Positions 12,035-25,800 of a stretch of 64,000 nt of DNA are shown piece by piece. Each line of letters starts with the position of its first letter. The stretch's first letter is position 1. Source of the DNA: Copromyces sp. CBS 386.78 (taxonomy: Eukaryota; Ascomycota; Sordariomycetes; Sordariales; Sordariaceae); assembly GCA_030685235.1 (NCBI GenBank), contig MU839105.1:62001-126000 (forward strand), given 5' to 3'. The notes beneath the pieces are model-generated. The model did no database searches, was not told the origin of the DNA, and worked only from the letters and a program-made list of their open reading frames with translations. The translations under genes were made by a program, and so were the position numbers.

Positions 12035-15000
12035 GGACGTCCAAACCCAGCCCGGCTCAGCACCGCCGCCGTCAACTCTAGCCGCGGAGCTTGTCGGAGG
12101 CCTCCCAAAGGAATCCCAACGTACGAAACCTGACGAGATCACCGAGATCAAGCGGTTGTGCACCATCATCGAGAAGGAAAAAGACAAGGCTGGTTCGGAT
12201 CTGGAAAAGACATACGAAGAACGACTTGCGTACAATCACATCCTCTTCTATGTCTGCGCCGGACCTGTTCTTGATGTCGTCAAAACCGATGACCCATTCG
12301 CGAATTTCGCCCGCTTGCAGCTCAAGGCCCAGAACACCATTAGTCTCCTCAAGCTTGCCGTCCAAGAGACCCCGGATGTGCTGAACCGGACTACCGATGG
12401 GAATGAGTTCTTGCTACGCGGCCAGGAACCGCTGTGGCTATGGTTCCAACCCAGGTTGCTTGCGCTTCTGGGTCGTGCTAAGGTGCTTGGTATTACGTCT
12501 GCCATTGAGGACTTCTTCCACTTTACTTTGCAAACCGTTGCTGAACATGTGCCCCTCTGGGATCTTGGCCCACTCTTGCTTCAGTATTTTCAAGCAAGCT
12601 TGCGCGGTAAGCATTGGCGAAGAGCGCCATCTGGTCATGTAGCCTAATTGCTAATGTCAATGTAATGCGCCAGCCGTACTCGAGCATTTCCAATCGAGCC
12701 AGCTTACCGACAAACCCCCTACCCTCGACATTCAACTTCCGCCGGACACGTTTCTTCGATCCTTGGACCTGGATGATACAGATACTCCCTCCAAGTTCTC
12801 CTATACCATTCGGGATTCCGAACATGCTATCCGCCACGCCCTCAGCCTTTTCCACATCCTCAAGACATCCATTCTGCCCGCGGGGGGTGCTGAGCCCCCA
12901 CTGCTATACCGCGAAAATATTGCTTGGATGATGGACTTGTTTCAGCCGCTCTTCTCTGTTTTGGTAGACTGGTCGACACAACTGAAGTTAAGTCTAGCGC
13001 CCTATGTTCAGACTGCTATTAACCTAGCCGAAGCCGCGGACGACACACTACGCCCAAAAGCGATATCCGTCCTTGCGTTGATATGCGGCGAGGTACTTGA
13101 TAGATGGGAGCAATATCTTGGCGAAGATGAGTTTGGGCTGGCTATGAGGCAGACACTCTCTTTGGCTTTGCTCCATCTCGTCAAGGAAGCAGATAAATAC
13201 AGGTCTTTGCTTCAGTTGATCGAATCCCGAGTAGTCATCCCTGCCGTCAAGTTTACTACAGCTAGCCTTCCTAATTCGGACCTATGGGTTGGTACCTCGG
13301 AAATGTCACCTTGGGGTTTGATTGGTGCTAACAACCATTCCAGAGATCAGCCATGTTCCTCCAGCAGGCAGTGTCTGCGGATACTTCTTCTTCCCAAGTT
13401 CCTCAAGAACTAGATTCCAGTAAATTCGTTGACGTCACCCTTCGCCACCAAGTCGAACAGTTGGGCTTCGATTCTGCTGTCGAGGACGCTGAACCAGCAC
13501 CTAAACGAAGGAAACTCGTGGAGCACCAATCTTTATCAGCCGACATCGTCGAAGAAATATGCCGTGTTGCTAACCTGCCGATCTCCGAAGACATCTCGTC
13601 TCTAGAAGATAGCCTAATGTGAGTTGGCCGAGTAGAAGGCAGGCCTTGCTTCTTTTCATACTAACAAGTATAGTGATGCCTTTCCCAAGCTGACAACACT
13701 TCGACAATGCCGAGTCGTTGAGCTCCTTTCCTTTGTCCCGTGCGCTACCGATAATACGCTGGGACTTGAAGATTATGGTTCGGACTCAGCGGCCTCCTCA
13801 TCGGCCTCTTTAGAATGTTCCCATTGCTCCATATTCGGATATTCAGCCTTTACGCAGGCATGTGACGATGCCGTTACAAAGAGAACTGCCTACAAGATCC
13901 TGGAGAAGCTTGTCAAGAGTCCCAGTTTCCGTGGGTCTAGGCGCCCTCGTGTGTACACGATGGTGCGTTTACAACGCATGTTGCGGCATACCGTCCTTCC
14001 TGAGTTCCGCGATCTGGAACTGTCGGTACTTGGACAGTGGTGTGTCCAGTCACTACGCAGTTCTATACGAGAGCTCCGTATCGGTGCTGGTCGGGCACTT
14101 GCCGTCCTGTTAAATGAGGCGGATGCCGCGGAATTTGACCGTGCTGTCATCACATGCAACCAAAACATTGTCCTTGACATTCTCAAGTTAATCACCAACG
14201 AGGACGCTCTTCACTTGCATGAAACTTGCATCCTTGCTTGGGGCCAAGCAGGAAGAGTTGTATCTGCCGACCACCTTAACTTGATTCTGATCAAGCTCGT
14301 TGAGTATTTGGGATACAACAACTCGGTCGTCTCTGCTATGGCTGTTAACGAAATCCTCAACATCGCAACGTATCGTGGGATAACGCCCTTGCAGCTGTTT
14401 GCGCCATACTGGGAGAACATGGCGGTACTGGTTGTCAAAGACTTGGTTTCGGCACCGCAGACCACGAGGTTGGTTGCAGAAACTTTGCAGCTCAGCGTCC
14501 GAGAGCTTCTTTGCCTGTTACAGAGACACGCTCTCCCATGGTTGGTATTGGCAAGGAACATAGGTGTAATCACGAAAATTGCCAGAGCCCGGGGCGATGA
14601 ATCAATATGGCAACCTTGCCTTGACAGTGCCAACTATCACTCGATCGTTGCTCTTCTCTTGATCCAGGATGTTCCGGACGTCGAAGAACATGCAATGGCA
14701 CTGCTTAGCGCGATATCCCCCAAATTCGAAAAGCCCGATCCTGATGAGAACCCCGATGAGAGACGGCCGGCGTCTGTACGCCAGGGGTTCGCTGACGTCT
14801 TGCGATCTAACCCGTTGGGAACATTATTCGAGCTTTTTAAAGCTAGTGGCGGGGCTGACGAAAACAAGAAGGCACTGGTAAGTTTTGTGCACTGATATGT
14901 AGAAACCGACGGTTAACAGTACCCAGATACGCAAAGGTGTCAGTACCTTGGCGACTGTGAATGCACCTACAGAAGAGCAGGGATCCGAGCCATCGCACAT

Positions 15001-18000
15001 CATCAAGCGCTTCTTAGACAAGCATACACTCGGGCTGGTAGCGCGAATCAGTGAACGAATCACAGATATCGATGCTCCTATCCCAGAGAGACGACGATGC
15101 CTCAAAGCAATGGAAGAAATGATCAGAGCTTGTCGATTATCTGTATCAACCGCTCGGTCACAGGTATGCTGCTCTGAATCAATGACTCCGGCCTGGAAAC
15201 ACGTATACTCACCACACTCCTCTCATAGATATCGGCATGTTTACTTTCTGCACTAGGCTGTGACGAGCTTCTTTCTGATGCCTTTTCGTGCTGGTCGGTC
15301 ATGCTTTTGCACATGGACGAGACGGATGTGCCGAACTTGCTTGACACCACGCTCTGGGTGATCACACATCATTGGACATGCTTCGACGAGAGTACCAAGC
15401 AACAGGCTCAAGTAGTCCTCAACGCCCTTTATCAGACTAATAGGGATGATCTCGTAAAGGCAACGGCCTCGATGACGACTTTCAATCACCTCCCTGACTT
15501 GGCTGAACACCGCAAGCGTCTGGATCTTCTGCCGGGGTCGAAATTTACTTGTCAAGATCTTTTCAGCACTTTTCGCAAACGACTGAGACACGAGCATCCA
15601 GGCGTTATTGAACAGGCTTTGACCGAGCTCCTCGAGTTATTGCGGCAACATAAAGACTATATCCAAGCATCCGCTCTCACTGAACAGCCCAAATCGTTCA
15701 TTCCGGAACTTACACGCTCTGTTCTCGATTGTGCCGCCAAGTACAATGGTTGGCAGCCTGGGATCATGCGCCTCTGCGCCGAGTGCATGGGTATCATTGG
15801 GTGCCTTGACTCGAACCGGATGGACAGCAATCGAAAACAGAAGCGATTTGTCGTTTGTCACAACTTCTTGGATGTTAGAGAAACATCGGACTTTGTGTGT
15901 TTCATGCTGGAGAACGTCCTCGTCAAGGCTTTCCTTTCCACTACAGACACAAAGTTTCTGGGCTTCCTTTCGTATGCGATGCAGGAGCTCCTAGCCAGTA
16001 CGAGCATCAAGATCGCCTACCAAACTGAGGGACAGGGCCAAGATAAGACATTACACGAGAGATGGCGGAATTTTAACGACATAACCAAGGAGGTTTTGAC
16101 GCCATTTCTGACATCCGAGTTTGTCGTTTCGTCTGGAATGAATTTGCAGGAAACCAAGTACCCGGTTTTCGACCCCCAGAAATCATATGAGAGTTGGCTG
16201 AAAACGTTTGTTCTCGATCTTCTTCGCAACCCACAGAATTCCAACAGCCATCTTCTCTTTCCACCTCTCTGTCGACTTATTAAGGTCCAGGATCCTTCTG
16301 TCAGCGAGTTCCTGTTGCCTTACGTGGTGCTACACGCTGTGATAGGGGGGGAGCACACTGCCAAGGAATTAGAAGAGAGCCAGATGCTCGAGGGGGAGGA
16401 CGGGTTGGACACCGCCGAGGCCCGCAACAACAAGACAAACGGCTCAGAATGGAGGGAGAAGGTAACGGCTGAGCTCAAGACCATTTTGGACTATCAACCG
16501 CCGGAGACCGCCACACACTCCGAGAAAGAGGAAGTCAAACTTTGCTACGAGGTACGTACACGCTCTCCTGCCTGTTATTTACTGTTTACCGACCAAACTT
16601 AGGCCGTGTTCCGGATCCTTGACTACTTCAAAAACTGGCTACACGTCAAAAAGTCCCAGTCAGTACCCCGAGAGATAGATGCGAGGTGGTGTCCCTTGGT
16701 TGAGGGGGTGCTTTCTTCCCTTGATCCGGAACTTGTTGCTCGGCGAGCGATCGACTGTGGGCAATATGCTCGCGCTCTTTTGTTCCTGGAGCCACACATT
16801 GAAAGTCGCAGACACCATGCCATAGGTGACGAAGCAACTCGTCTCATGCGATCGGTGCACGACATCTATACCCAGATCGATGATCCTGACGGACTGGATG
16901 GCATCTCCGCGTGCATGAAAGACCTCGGGTTTAAGGAGCAGGCTCTCAGTCATCGTAAAGCGGGCCGATGGACTGCTGCACAGACCTGGTATGAGATACA
17001 GCTGGCTGAATCGCCGGATGATGTCAATCTTCAGCTCGACCTCTTGACCTGCCTGGAGGAATCAGGCCAGTATGGTGAGTGACCTCGGCTATCTTTTGAG
17101 CTGATGATACGCAGCTAACATTGCGTCCAGATAATCTTCTGAGCTTCGCTGAAGGAATCGAGAAAACACCGAGCAGTCTGGGCAAGGTAATGCCTTTTGT
17201 TCTCGAGGCGTCGTGGGCAACTGGCAGATGGCAGATCATGGAGAAGTATCTACGGTCGTACACTGAGGGCGACGTTACCGATATCTTCAACCTCGGTATC
17301 GCTGATGCTTTGCTCTGTCTCAAGGAAGGAGACGGAGAAAGGTTCGAAGAACTTCTGCAGGCAATGCGGGACAAGGTGGCTGGCTCCATGACCTTTTCAG
17401 CGACATCGTCTTTCAAGACCTGCCATGATGCGATGCTGAAGTGTCACGTCCTGGCGGATCTTGAGATGATCGCCAATGCGGAACCAGTCGAGGGTGAAGG
17501 TCATGAGCCTCTTATGAAGGCTCTAGAACGCCGCTTGGAGGTACTCGGCGCCTATGTCAGCGACAAGCAGTATGTGCTTGGGGTAAGGAGAGCAGCGATG
17601 GAGCTAATGAGGTATATGTCCTTTCTTATTCCCGAACCTATCGAGCTTATTTCTAACCATTCACTAGGCCGAAATTCGGAGATGAGGAGATATCATCGTC
17701 ATGGCTTGCCACTGCTCGCTTGGCTAGAAAATCTGGTTCGACTCATCAGTCTTTCAACGCCGTTCTGCGTGCCCAGCAGCTTGGAGATAGCTCTGCAGTC
17801 TTAGAGTACGCAAAGCTGTTCTACAAGGACGGCCAGCATCGCAAGGCGATCCAGCTATTGCAGCGCGCCATCGACGATGATGTCTTCAACAACGATAGCG
17901 CAATGGTGATAGATACTCCGACATCTAGTAAGAGCCAGGAGTCTCATCGCAATCTACTGAAAGCCAAAGCCCACTTGCTTCTTGCCAAGTGGCTCGATTC

Positions 18001-19900
18001 CACCGGCCAAACTCATGCTGGTGCTTTGCGCTCAAAGTTTCAAGAGGCCGCCAAAACCCACCCCCAATGGGAGAAGGGACACTACTACCTTGGGCGCCAC
18101 TACAAGAAAGTTTTGGAGTCCGAAAAGGCGCTCAGCCCGGATGACCAAAGCGACGCATACTTGACCGGCGAAACCGCCAAGTTGGTTATAGAGAATTATC
18201 TGCGCTCACTCAACTTTGGGACGAAGTATGTTCATCAAACCTTGCCACGAATTCTCACCCTATGGCTCGAACTCGGGACGCAAGTCGACGAATCGTCACT
18301 CGGCAGGGTGACGTTGTCCGCGGAGCTGCAAAACCGTCGGAGGGCCATCCTCCACGAGCTTTATAAGCATTTCAACAAGCATCTATCCAAGATGCCAGCT
18401 TACATATTCTACACGGCTTTGCCGCAAATTGTGGCTAGAATAGCCCATCCGAACAACGACGTGTTCAAGGTTCTGGAGCAAATGATCATCAAGGTGGTGG
18501 AAGCACACCCTCGACAGGCTATCTGGAGTCTCTTCTCTTTTATGACGGGTCGTATGAACAGTGCTAGGCGACACAGAGGGCACAAGGTCTTGGACGACCT
18601 CAGAGCAATCGGGAGAGAAGTTGATAAGACGGGTTATGATCTGAAGCAGTTGCTCAAGATGGGCGAGAAACTTGCTGAGCAGCTCCTTTTAGCATGCAAC
18701 AAGGGCGATTTCCAAAGCAACAGGACGGTAAAAGCAAGCATCACGAAGGACTTGAACTTCAACCACAAATGTACGCCGTGTCCGCTGGTGGTGCCGATAG
18801 AAACGTGCCTCACCGCGACATTGCCGACCTTGACGGACAACATCAGGAAGCACAAGGCATTTTCCGAGGACGTCATCACCATTGATGGCTTCCTTGATGA
18901 TGTGCTGGTGCTGGGATCCCTAGCGAAGCCGCGTAAACTGACAGCACGCGGATCCAACGGGCAACTCTACGGTCTCCTGATCAAACCGAAGGATGATCTC
19001 CGCACCGACCAACGTCTCATGGAGTTCAACGGCTTGATCAACCGGTCGTTGAAGCGCGATACTGAATCCAGCAAACGGCAGCTCTACATCAGGACGTACG
19101 CCGTCACACCTTTGAACGAGGAGTGCGGCATCATTGAATGGGTTGACGGTCTGAAAACGCTCCGCGATATCCTCCTAGGCATCTACAAGACGCGCAACAT
19201 CACACCCAACTACCAGCGCATCACCGAGCTGATGAAGCAGGCGTGCACGTCCGACGAAAACCTCCATCTCTGGTCCAAAGACGTGCTCGGCATGTTCCCT
19301 GACGTGCTACCCGAATGGTTCATTTCGCAATTCCCCGACCCATCCGCCTGGTTCGCCTCCCGACTGCGATACACGCGCTCCTGTGCCGTCATGTCCATGG
19401 TCGGCACGATCCTCGGTCTCGGCGACCGGCACGGCGAGAACGTGCTTTTGGAAGAAGGAAACGGCGGCGTCTTCCACGTCGACTTCAACTGCCTCTTCGA
19501 CAAGGGCCTGACGTTCGCCCAACCGGAAAAGGTCCCCTTCCGGCTGACGCACAACATGATTGCCGCCATGGGCATCTACCGCTACGAGGGCCCCTTCCGC
19601 AACTGCAGCGAGCTAACGTTGAAGGTGTTGAGGCAGCAGGAGGAGACGCTGATGACGATCCTGGAGGCGTTCATCCATGATCCGACGCTGGATCTGCAGA
19701 AGCCCAAGAAGAGGACTCATTATGTCGTCAAGCTGAATCCGACCAGCGTGGTGGAGAGTATCAAGCGCAAGGTTAGGGGGTTGTTGCCGCATGAGAAGAT
19801 ACCCTTGGGCGTGGAGGGTCAGGTGGAGGAGCTCATTAAGCAGGCGACGGATCCGAAGAATCTGGCGGCTATGTATATTGGATGGTGTCCGTTCTTGTAA
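11973..19900 (+). CDS. mus-9: ATR/Mec1-type phosphatidylinositol 3-kinase-related checkpoint kinase
   Basis: Nine exons: 11973-12606, 12674-13291, 13351-13618, 13674-14877, 14927-15163, 15229-16551, 16603-17074, 17131-17611 and 17668-19900, about 2489 residues, the usual length for ATR. The N-terminal half is alpha-helical HEAT-like repeat, followed by FAT-type repeats. The kinase domain has the catalytic loop LGLGDRHGEN (Asp near residue 2332) and the metal-binding HVDFNCLFDKG (Asp near 2351). The PEKVPFRLTHNM block that follows is typical of ATR and not ATM. The C-terminal FATC ends in MYIGWCPFL, also ATR-like. The kinase senses RPA-coated single-stranded DNA with its Ddc2/ATRIP partner and drives the replication checkpoint; in Neurospora crassa the ATR gene is mus-9. 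The second intron is ambiguous: GTACCT at 13292 to CAG at 13350 or GTTGGT at 13288 to CAG at 13343 both keep frame and differ by one codon net. Confidence 0.95.
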
Positions 19901-20735
19901 AGATATCGACACAGCTTTGGAACGAGTCCAAGTCGGGTCATCATGATGGTCTACCCATAAAGCGTATAGCGTATTAAAAATAGACAGCATAGTTGAAATA
20001 TTTGTCAAGTAAGGGTGAACAGAGCATTGGGACGGGAGTTGTTCATATCAGAAGCTCCTTGGTTGATATCGCTACAGTGAGGTGCTACAGTGCTACAGCG
20101 CTGGAAGGGCGGATGATGCGAATGGTGGCAAGTGCAGAGGGGTCCCAACTCACCTGCTCCTTCCTTGTGTTTCTGATTGCCCATTCCTTGTGCCCTAATC
20201 TCAACTGATTGTCAAAAATCATTGACAATGAAAGTTTCAACCCTTGACAGTTCATCACCGCGAAAAAATTTCACAGTTTCTGACGAGCATCATTTCCAGG
20301 TCGTCGTTGGGGACGGTGACATTTTCAATCCTCTCTTCCAACCTTGCCCACTAGAACTAACCAGCAGGGAGACAGCCAACACCGCCCCCTGTACGTGGTC
20401 AAACCCATTCACCTCCCGCTCCGCGCCATTCAGGACATCCACACACCCACCATACCTGGGCCATCTCGACAAGTCTTTCTCGCGTCCATTCCGAAAGTAA
20501 ACGCGCTTTTGACCCGTCACAAACCCGTCAGAAACCCCAACTCACACTCAGAATATCGAATATATCTTTATCCCCTTCGAGTATTGTTCGTCCTGGATAT
20601 TTTGCCAAGTCACATCCCGAACTTGCGAGGAAAACCCGGCCATCGCACCTCGTTCAAGTTGTCTGTGCGCCAGTCTGTCATCTTGCCCTCTCGTCATCCA
20701 ACTTTCCGAACAGACGACAACATACGCCTTTCAAG
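19901..20735. promoter_or_regulatory. Intergenic and promoter region of the PARP-type zinc-finger gene
   Basis: This stretch separates the ATR stop from the zinc-finger gene start in the same orientation. The last 300 bases are C-rich with many CCC/CACC and pyrimidine runs, as in leaders of well expressed fungal genes. No coding family is recognised in the open frames here. Confidence 0.45.
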
Positions 20736-22812
20736 ATGCCTTACCGTATTGGTGAGTTCTCCCTGTTTGACATGGTCACTGATCATCCTATTCTTTCCAA
20801 GTTCTACACCATGCCTGAACGGCTTTTTTCACTTTGAAAATATCCCAGTGATTTCTGGTTTTGAATGTCTAGATCGTTATTGATATGACATCAACACCAC
20901 ACCATCAAAAAGCCAAACACAAGCCCACAACCACGGCGAAACGGACAAGACACAAAGACACCATCTCCCCCATTATCGTCCCATCCTATAGCTCTCCCTT
21001 CTTTTCTCACACACAGCCTCAATGCCTAGCCATCCTGCCATCATACCTGATCATATCACATGCGCTAACCCTCTCTCCCAGAGGTCTCCAAGACCGGCCG
21101 GGCCGTTTGCAAGGACTCGGTTTGCAAAAAGGAAGGAGTCAAGATCACCAAGGGCGAGCTCCGTCTCGGAGTATGGGTGGAGATCTGGGATCATGCCGGC
21201 TGGCAGTGGCGTCATTGGTAAGAACTGAACTAAACTGAACTGGGCCTTGTGCACCCGTTGGGTTGAGCCCTCGATCACCTTTTTCTTGGACTTGGACTTT
21301 GATATGGGCTAATATGTGCTGTTTTAATTTCTTAGGGGTTGTGTCTCGGGGAGCCAGATCGAGAATATGCGCGAGATGCTCGATAAGAACGGCTCCGGCG
21401 ACTATCAGTGGGACATGCTTGATGGGTGGGAGGAGCTTGAGTGAGTTCTTCTTTGGGCCTTACTCGGTCTGCTTTGATATCGATGAACTGACGAGATGCG
21501 CGTTAAGGGAGTTTCCCGTGCTAAGGGAGAAGGTCCAGCGAGTTATCACTCAGGGGTACATTGACCCTGAGGACTTCAGCGGCGTGAGTACATGTAGTCA
21601 CCAATTCCCACCACTTGATGGGGCGTGGTTCGTTGGCTAACTGTACCTTTTCTCTTAAAGGACCCCGAGATGAACAAGCTCGGCCAGAGAGGCATCCACT
21701 CCAAGAAGCCGAAGGCTAAGGCGTCTGAGGAGGACGGGGAGGAGGTATGTTCATCCACCTGTTGCTATTGATTTCGCTACCTCCTGCTGACATGTGCACA
21801 CTTTCTTCCCCAACAGGACACCAAACCTGCTGCCCAGAAGCCCGCCGCTAAGCGGGCCCGTAAGAAGGCCGATTCCGATGAGGAGGATGAGGAGAAGCCC
21901 CCTGCGAAGAAGGCCAAGAAGGCCGATGGCAAGGCCGCCGCCGTCAAGAAGGAGGAAAGTAGTGCCGAGGAGCAGGAGGAGGAAGAGAAGAAGCCTGCTG
22001 TCAAGGCTAAGTCCAAGCCTAGAGGCAAGAAAGCAGCTGCCACTGCCAAGGAGGAAAGCGATGCCGAGGAGGCCGAAGAGGAGAAACCCGTCACGAAGGC
22101 TAAGGGCAGGGGTAAGAAGGCTGCTGCTGCCGTCAAGAAGGAGGAAAGCGACGCCGAGGAGGTCGAAGAGAAGAAGCCGGTCACCAAAGCTAAGGCCAAG
22201 GGCAAAAAGACCGCTGCCTTCAAGAAAGAGGAGAGTGATGCCGAGGGGCAGGAGCAGGAAGAGGAGAAGCCTGCTACCAAGGCCAAGCCCAGAGGCAAGA
22301 AGGCCGCCGTAGTGAAGAAGGAGGAGAGCGACGCCGAAGACATCGCGGCTGTCGCTGAGGAAGCCCCCGTAAAGGAAGAAAACGATGAAGAGGAGGAGGC
22401 CAAGCCCGAGCCTCCCGCCAAGAAGAAGGCCACCAGAGCTAGACCTCCGCGCGCAGCTCGCAAGGCCGCTATCAAGGAGGAGACAAGCAGCGAGAAGGAT
22501 GACGATGATGAAGAAGAGGAGGCTGAGGAGGAGGAGAAGGCGGCTCCGAAGAAGAAGAAGGGTAGGGCTGCCGCCAAGGGCAAGGGCAAGAAGGCGAAGA
22601 AGGCTCCTTCACCTGAGCCTGAGTCTGAGCCGGAGTATGCTCAGCAGACTGAGGAGGACAATGATAATGACGAGGATGTCAAGGGGGAGTTTGATGTGGA
22701 GGACGTGGTGGAGGAAAAGGAGGAGGAGGAGAAGCCTGCGCCTAAGAAGAGGGGGGGCCGCAAGGCTGCTGCTGAGAAGCCAGCTGCTAAGAAGCGTGGT
22801 AAGAAGGCGTGA
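20736..22812 (+). CDS. PARP-type zinc-finger protein with acidic/basic repeat tail
   Basis: Six exons: 20736-20751, 21082-21217, 21336-21440, 21508-21583, 21661-21744 and 21817-22812, giving 470 residues. The first exon codes only five full codons and is followed by a 330-bp intron, long for this genome. Residues about 9-60 form a PARP-type zinc finger, C-x4-C-x29-H-x2-C, with the KITKGELRLGVWVEIWDHAG core and HWGC end; the fourth ligand lies just after an intron. The family binds DNA ends or nicks. No poly(ADP-ribose) polymerase catalytic domain is present. The C-terminal 330 residues are Lys/Glu/Ala-rich with at least four copies of a KKEESDAE-like unit alternating with AT-hook-like RGKK/RGRK patches, so nuclear chromatin binding is likely. 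The gene follows the ATR gene on the same strand. Function beyond DNA binding is not known to me. A possible AATAAA lies at 23052-23057. Confidence 0.85.
21930..22350 (+). repeat. Degenerate coding tandem repeats in the zinc-finger protein tail
   Basis: About five imperfect units of roughly 25-30 codons repeat the order: basic RGKK-like patch, Ala-rich stretch, (V/A)KKEES(D/S)AE, then Glu-rich and KP(V/A)(T/V)KAK. Synonymous differences between units show the array is not freshly duplicated. Confidence 0.75.
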
Positions 22813-25800
22813 GAATGTTGAAGAGGAAGAAGCATTACCTTGGTGCTTTGTCGTCGTTGGTGAAGAGCAGCAGCAAGCAGTCCTGTAACATGTGGTGCTG
22901 TGTTGGCGTAATGCGATGCGATGCGATGCGATGTGGTGCGGACAGAGCGGTACAGCGCGGTGCAAAATGTCAGTGGTGGGTCTCCGTGAGGTTTCATATC
23001 CATCTTCAATGTCTCTCATGGCATAGAAGGGGTCATTGTCTAATCTGGTGTAATAAAATTTAGCGCAGTGAAAGGAGCAACTCTATTTGAAAAGCAGCTA
23101 CATCCGTTCTTTTCAGAAATGGGTCGCGCATTCGCTCAAAAAAGCATTCTTCACGTATCAACGAAAAATCGATTGGGGTTTAAACTCGGGACGGTGGAAG
23201 GATCTACATATGTACTAGCTCGCCGCCAGTTTCGGCTCTATTAGATAGTTTAATAGATGGTTAGATAGATGAGTTACTTCAAAGCATTCAACGAAAGTGC
23301 AGTGTTTTCTTCTACGCAGATAATCAGCTCCCTTTTTGTCATTAAGATATCAAAACATGGCCAAAAAGGACTGTGAAAAGAACATAGTCGCATGGCTACG
23401 GCAAAGCACTTGACCTGAATTCATCAAAACCTGAAACAGCAGTTGGAGGGTGTCGTCGATGTTAATAATAGTGGCGTGGTGCATGCAGTGTAGTGGCTTC
23501 TGTTTCGTTTGCGCTAGACTGTGAAATGAGATTGTTATGTTCAGACTTCGGAGCTGCCTATTACGTGATCTAACTTCGAGAAAGATGTGCGCAGTTGCGC
23601 GGTTCGTCTTCAATAGGTAGACAGTCTGTTGACCGGTTGGGAATTAGTGGTTGTCTTGTAATACTTTGCACTTATCTTGTAATAAAAAAATAAAAAAAGG
23701 TATATGAAAGTATCACGATATTATTGTTCGATAGCTTTTGATACATGATAAAATATTTACCTTATGATGATATCAAGATAGAGTCTCCTATCTTTAGCTT
23801 TCAGAATATGAAGTTTCCATGTTGTTTCTGCCTTGGAGCTGTTTGACTTAAGATGCTGGCTATGGCAGGCATGCTTTCGGATGTGATGGACCACTACCCA
23901 TCCTGTGCAGGTTGGGAAGAGAAGGATAGTTGAAAGTAATATATCGTGTAGTTCCTGTTTTTGGTTAGCAACGAGAAGACATTCGTTCCAGCACTACGTG
24001 GTGCGCATGTGAAGAACATTTTATGTGTATGTAGCGAACCGTATAGAACATGGAGGATATAGGTCTAGTCGGCTACCACTTCCAGAGTAGTTCCACCATA
24101 TTGGGCCGGTGCTCAGCCAGCTTTCTACAATGTGCGTGGAAGTAATAGAACAAGTGAAGCTTGTATATATGAGGAGGTTGGTGTGCTATTTGCCCCTCTG
24201 ATCAGCTCGGAAACGATCCAGTCTTAATTGAAACTTGATATCTTGATATCTTGGGAGTCTCTTTCGGTCGAGATATCCGAATTTGGCTGTTATCAAGAGT
24301 GATTTATATCGGATTATGTACGGTGAATTCATCCGCACGCAAGGGAGTGGGCATAACAAGCGCAGGAACAATAACGAGATGCACGATTGGGTCAATGGCT
24401 CACGAACTTACTTGCATGTCTCTCGGTACCAGTTAACGTTTTTGCCACTCTCAGGGAGTATCATCTAAATAAGGCAGGATGAGCAACAAGGACACGAGGA
24501 ATGGCATGGCTGGCATGTGTCGGTTATGTTTATCAAGCCTGTCAATAATATGCCGGCACGCTTGATAGAAATCGCAGATCATCTCGAGTTTGAATTGAGT
24601 TCCTGATCATCTTTGCTTCCGGCCTGTTTGTGAAGTGTCTTCCACCCCTGATCATCAACGATGAAGTAATGGGGCATATGGAGAATGACTTTGTGCAAAC
24701 TTACCATGTTTACACATACACAAGTTTTCATTGATGCCTAATCCTGCCAAAGCGATGATCCGGCAGCCCTAGGAAAGCAGGCTGGTCAATACAGGGCGCT
24801 TGGAAGTTCGAAACTATCGACACACTGACAAAAAGCGGCTATCCTTATCGATAGTAGGAGGCTCCGAAAGCCGTGCAGCGGAGATTCTGCCTTGTGCTAC
24901 AACATTGATTGCCTGACCGAACCGATATTGTATGAGGCTTTTGGAAGAAGTCGTTGACGGCTCGTGTTTTGTGTTTGTGTAGTAGCCGGTAGGCAGCTAG
25001 GCTCAACCAGTGGGTTTGTGGTTCCAAAGCACCGCTTTTCATATGAAGTGATGTTCATGACTGGGAGATATTCTACGGGCAAGTGTAGTGTAACTGGCTC
25101 CGTGCTCCCTGGGAGCCATCCTCGCACTACGCGGGCGGTTGAGCAAGACGTTGATTCTTTTGCAAAAGAAGAACGCCTATGATGGTAATATCCGGAGGTG
25201 TGAATGTGATCCTTCGGCTTTCGTTCGGATGATTGCATAGTTCTGCCTCTGGTTCTGGCCAGCCCTATAACACAGTACCGTATGTGTAATGTACATATTC
25301 CGCCCTTGGCCGAATACCAATCGGCCGATGAAGTAGATGATGCTAAAGTTCTTGTCCCGAAAAGCAGGTCTTGGGATTTCTTGTGGTTTCTCGATGTCTC
25401 ACTGGTCGGACTATTTCCTTCAAAGCTTCAAGCTGCATGATTGCGTCACAGGGTCACCCACAAACCCCGCTGGCAGGGCACCGCTGAGTGCTGGCGACGC
25501 TGCCGCCGGCTGTTGAGATTTCCCCCTTCTTCAATGCGGTCTGGACGTCAACCCGGATGTGTACAAGACGATACGGGCGACGCCGACGGCACGGTTCTTC
25601 TTTGCTTCCGCATCCCGAGGATTTGGTTCAGTGAAGACGGGATCAAAGCGCAAAGAGATGGGACGACTTCATCCGAATCTTTGGCTTCATTCAGTGATTT
25701 GGGTCCGATGTTGTGAGAATCCAGATGAAATGGAGGAGCATCGGATGATTGGTAGATCATGGTTCGTGTGACTGGAGAGTCAAGGGAGGCCCGTGTAAAA

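Noticed and set aside
21777..22589. 270-residue Ser/Ala/Phe-rich antisense frame
   Set aside because: It mirrors the Lys/Glu repeat codons of the zinc-finger gene; low complexity only.
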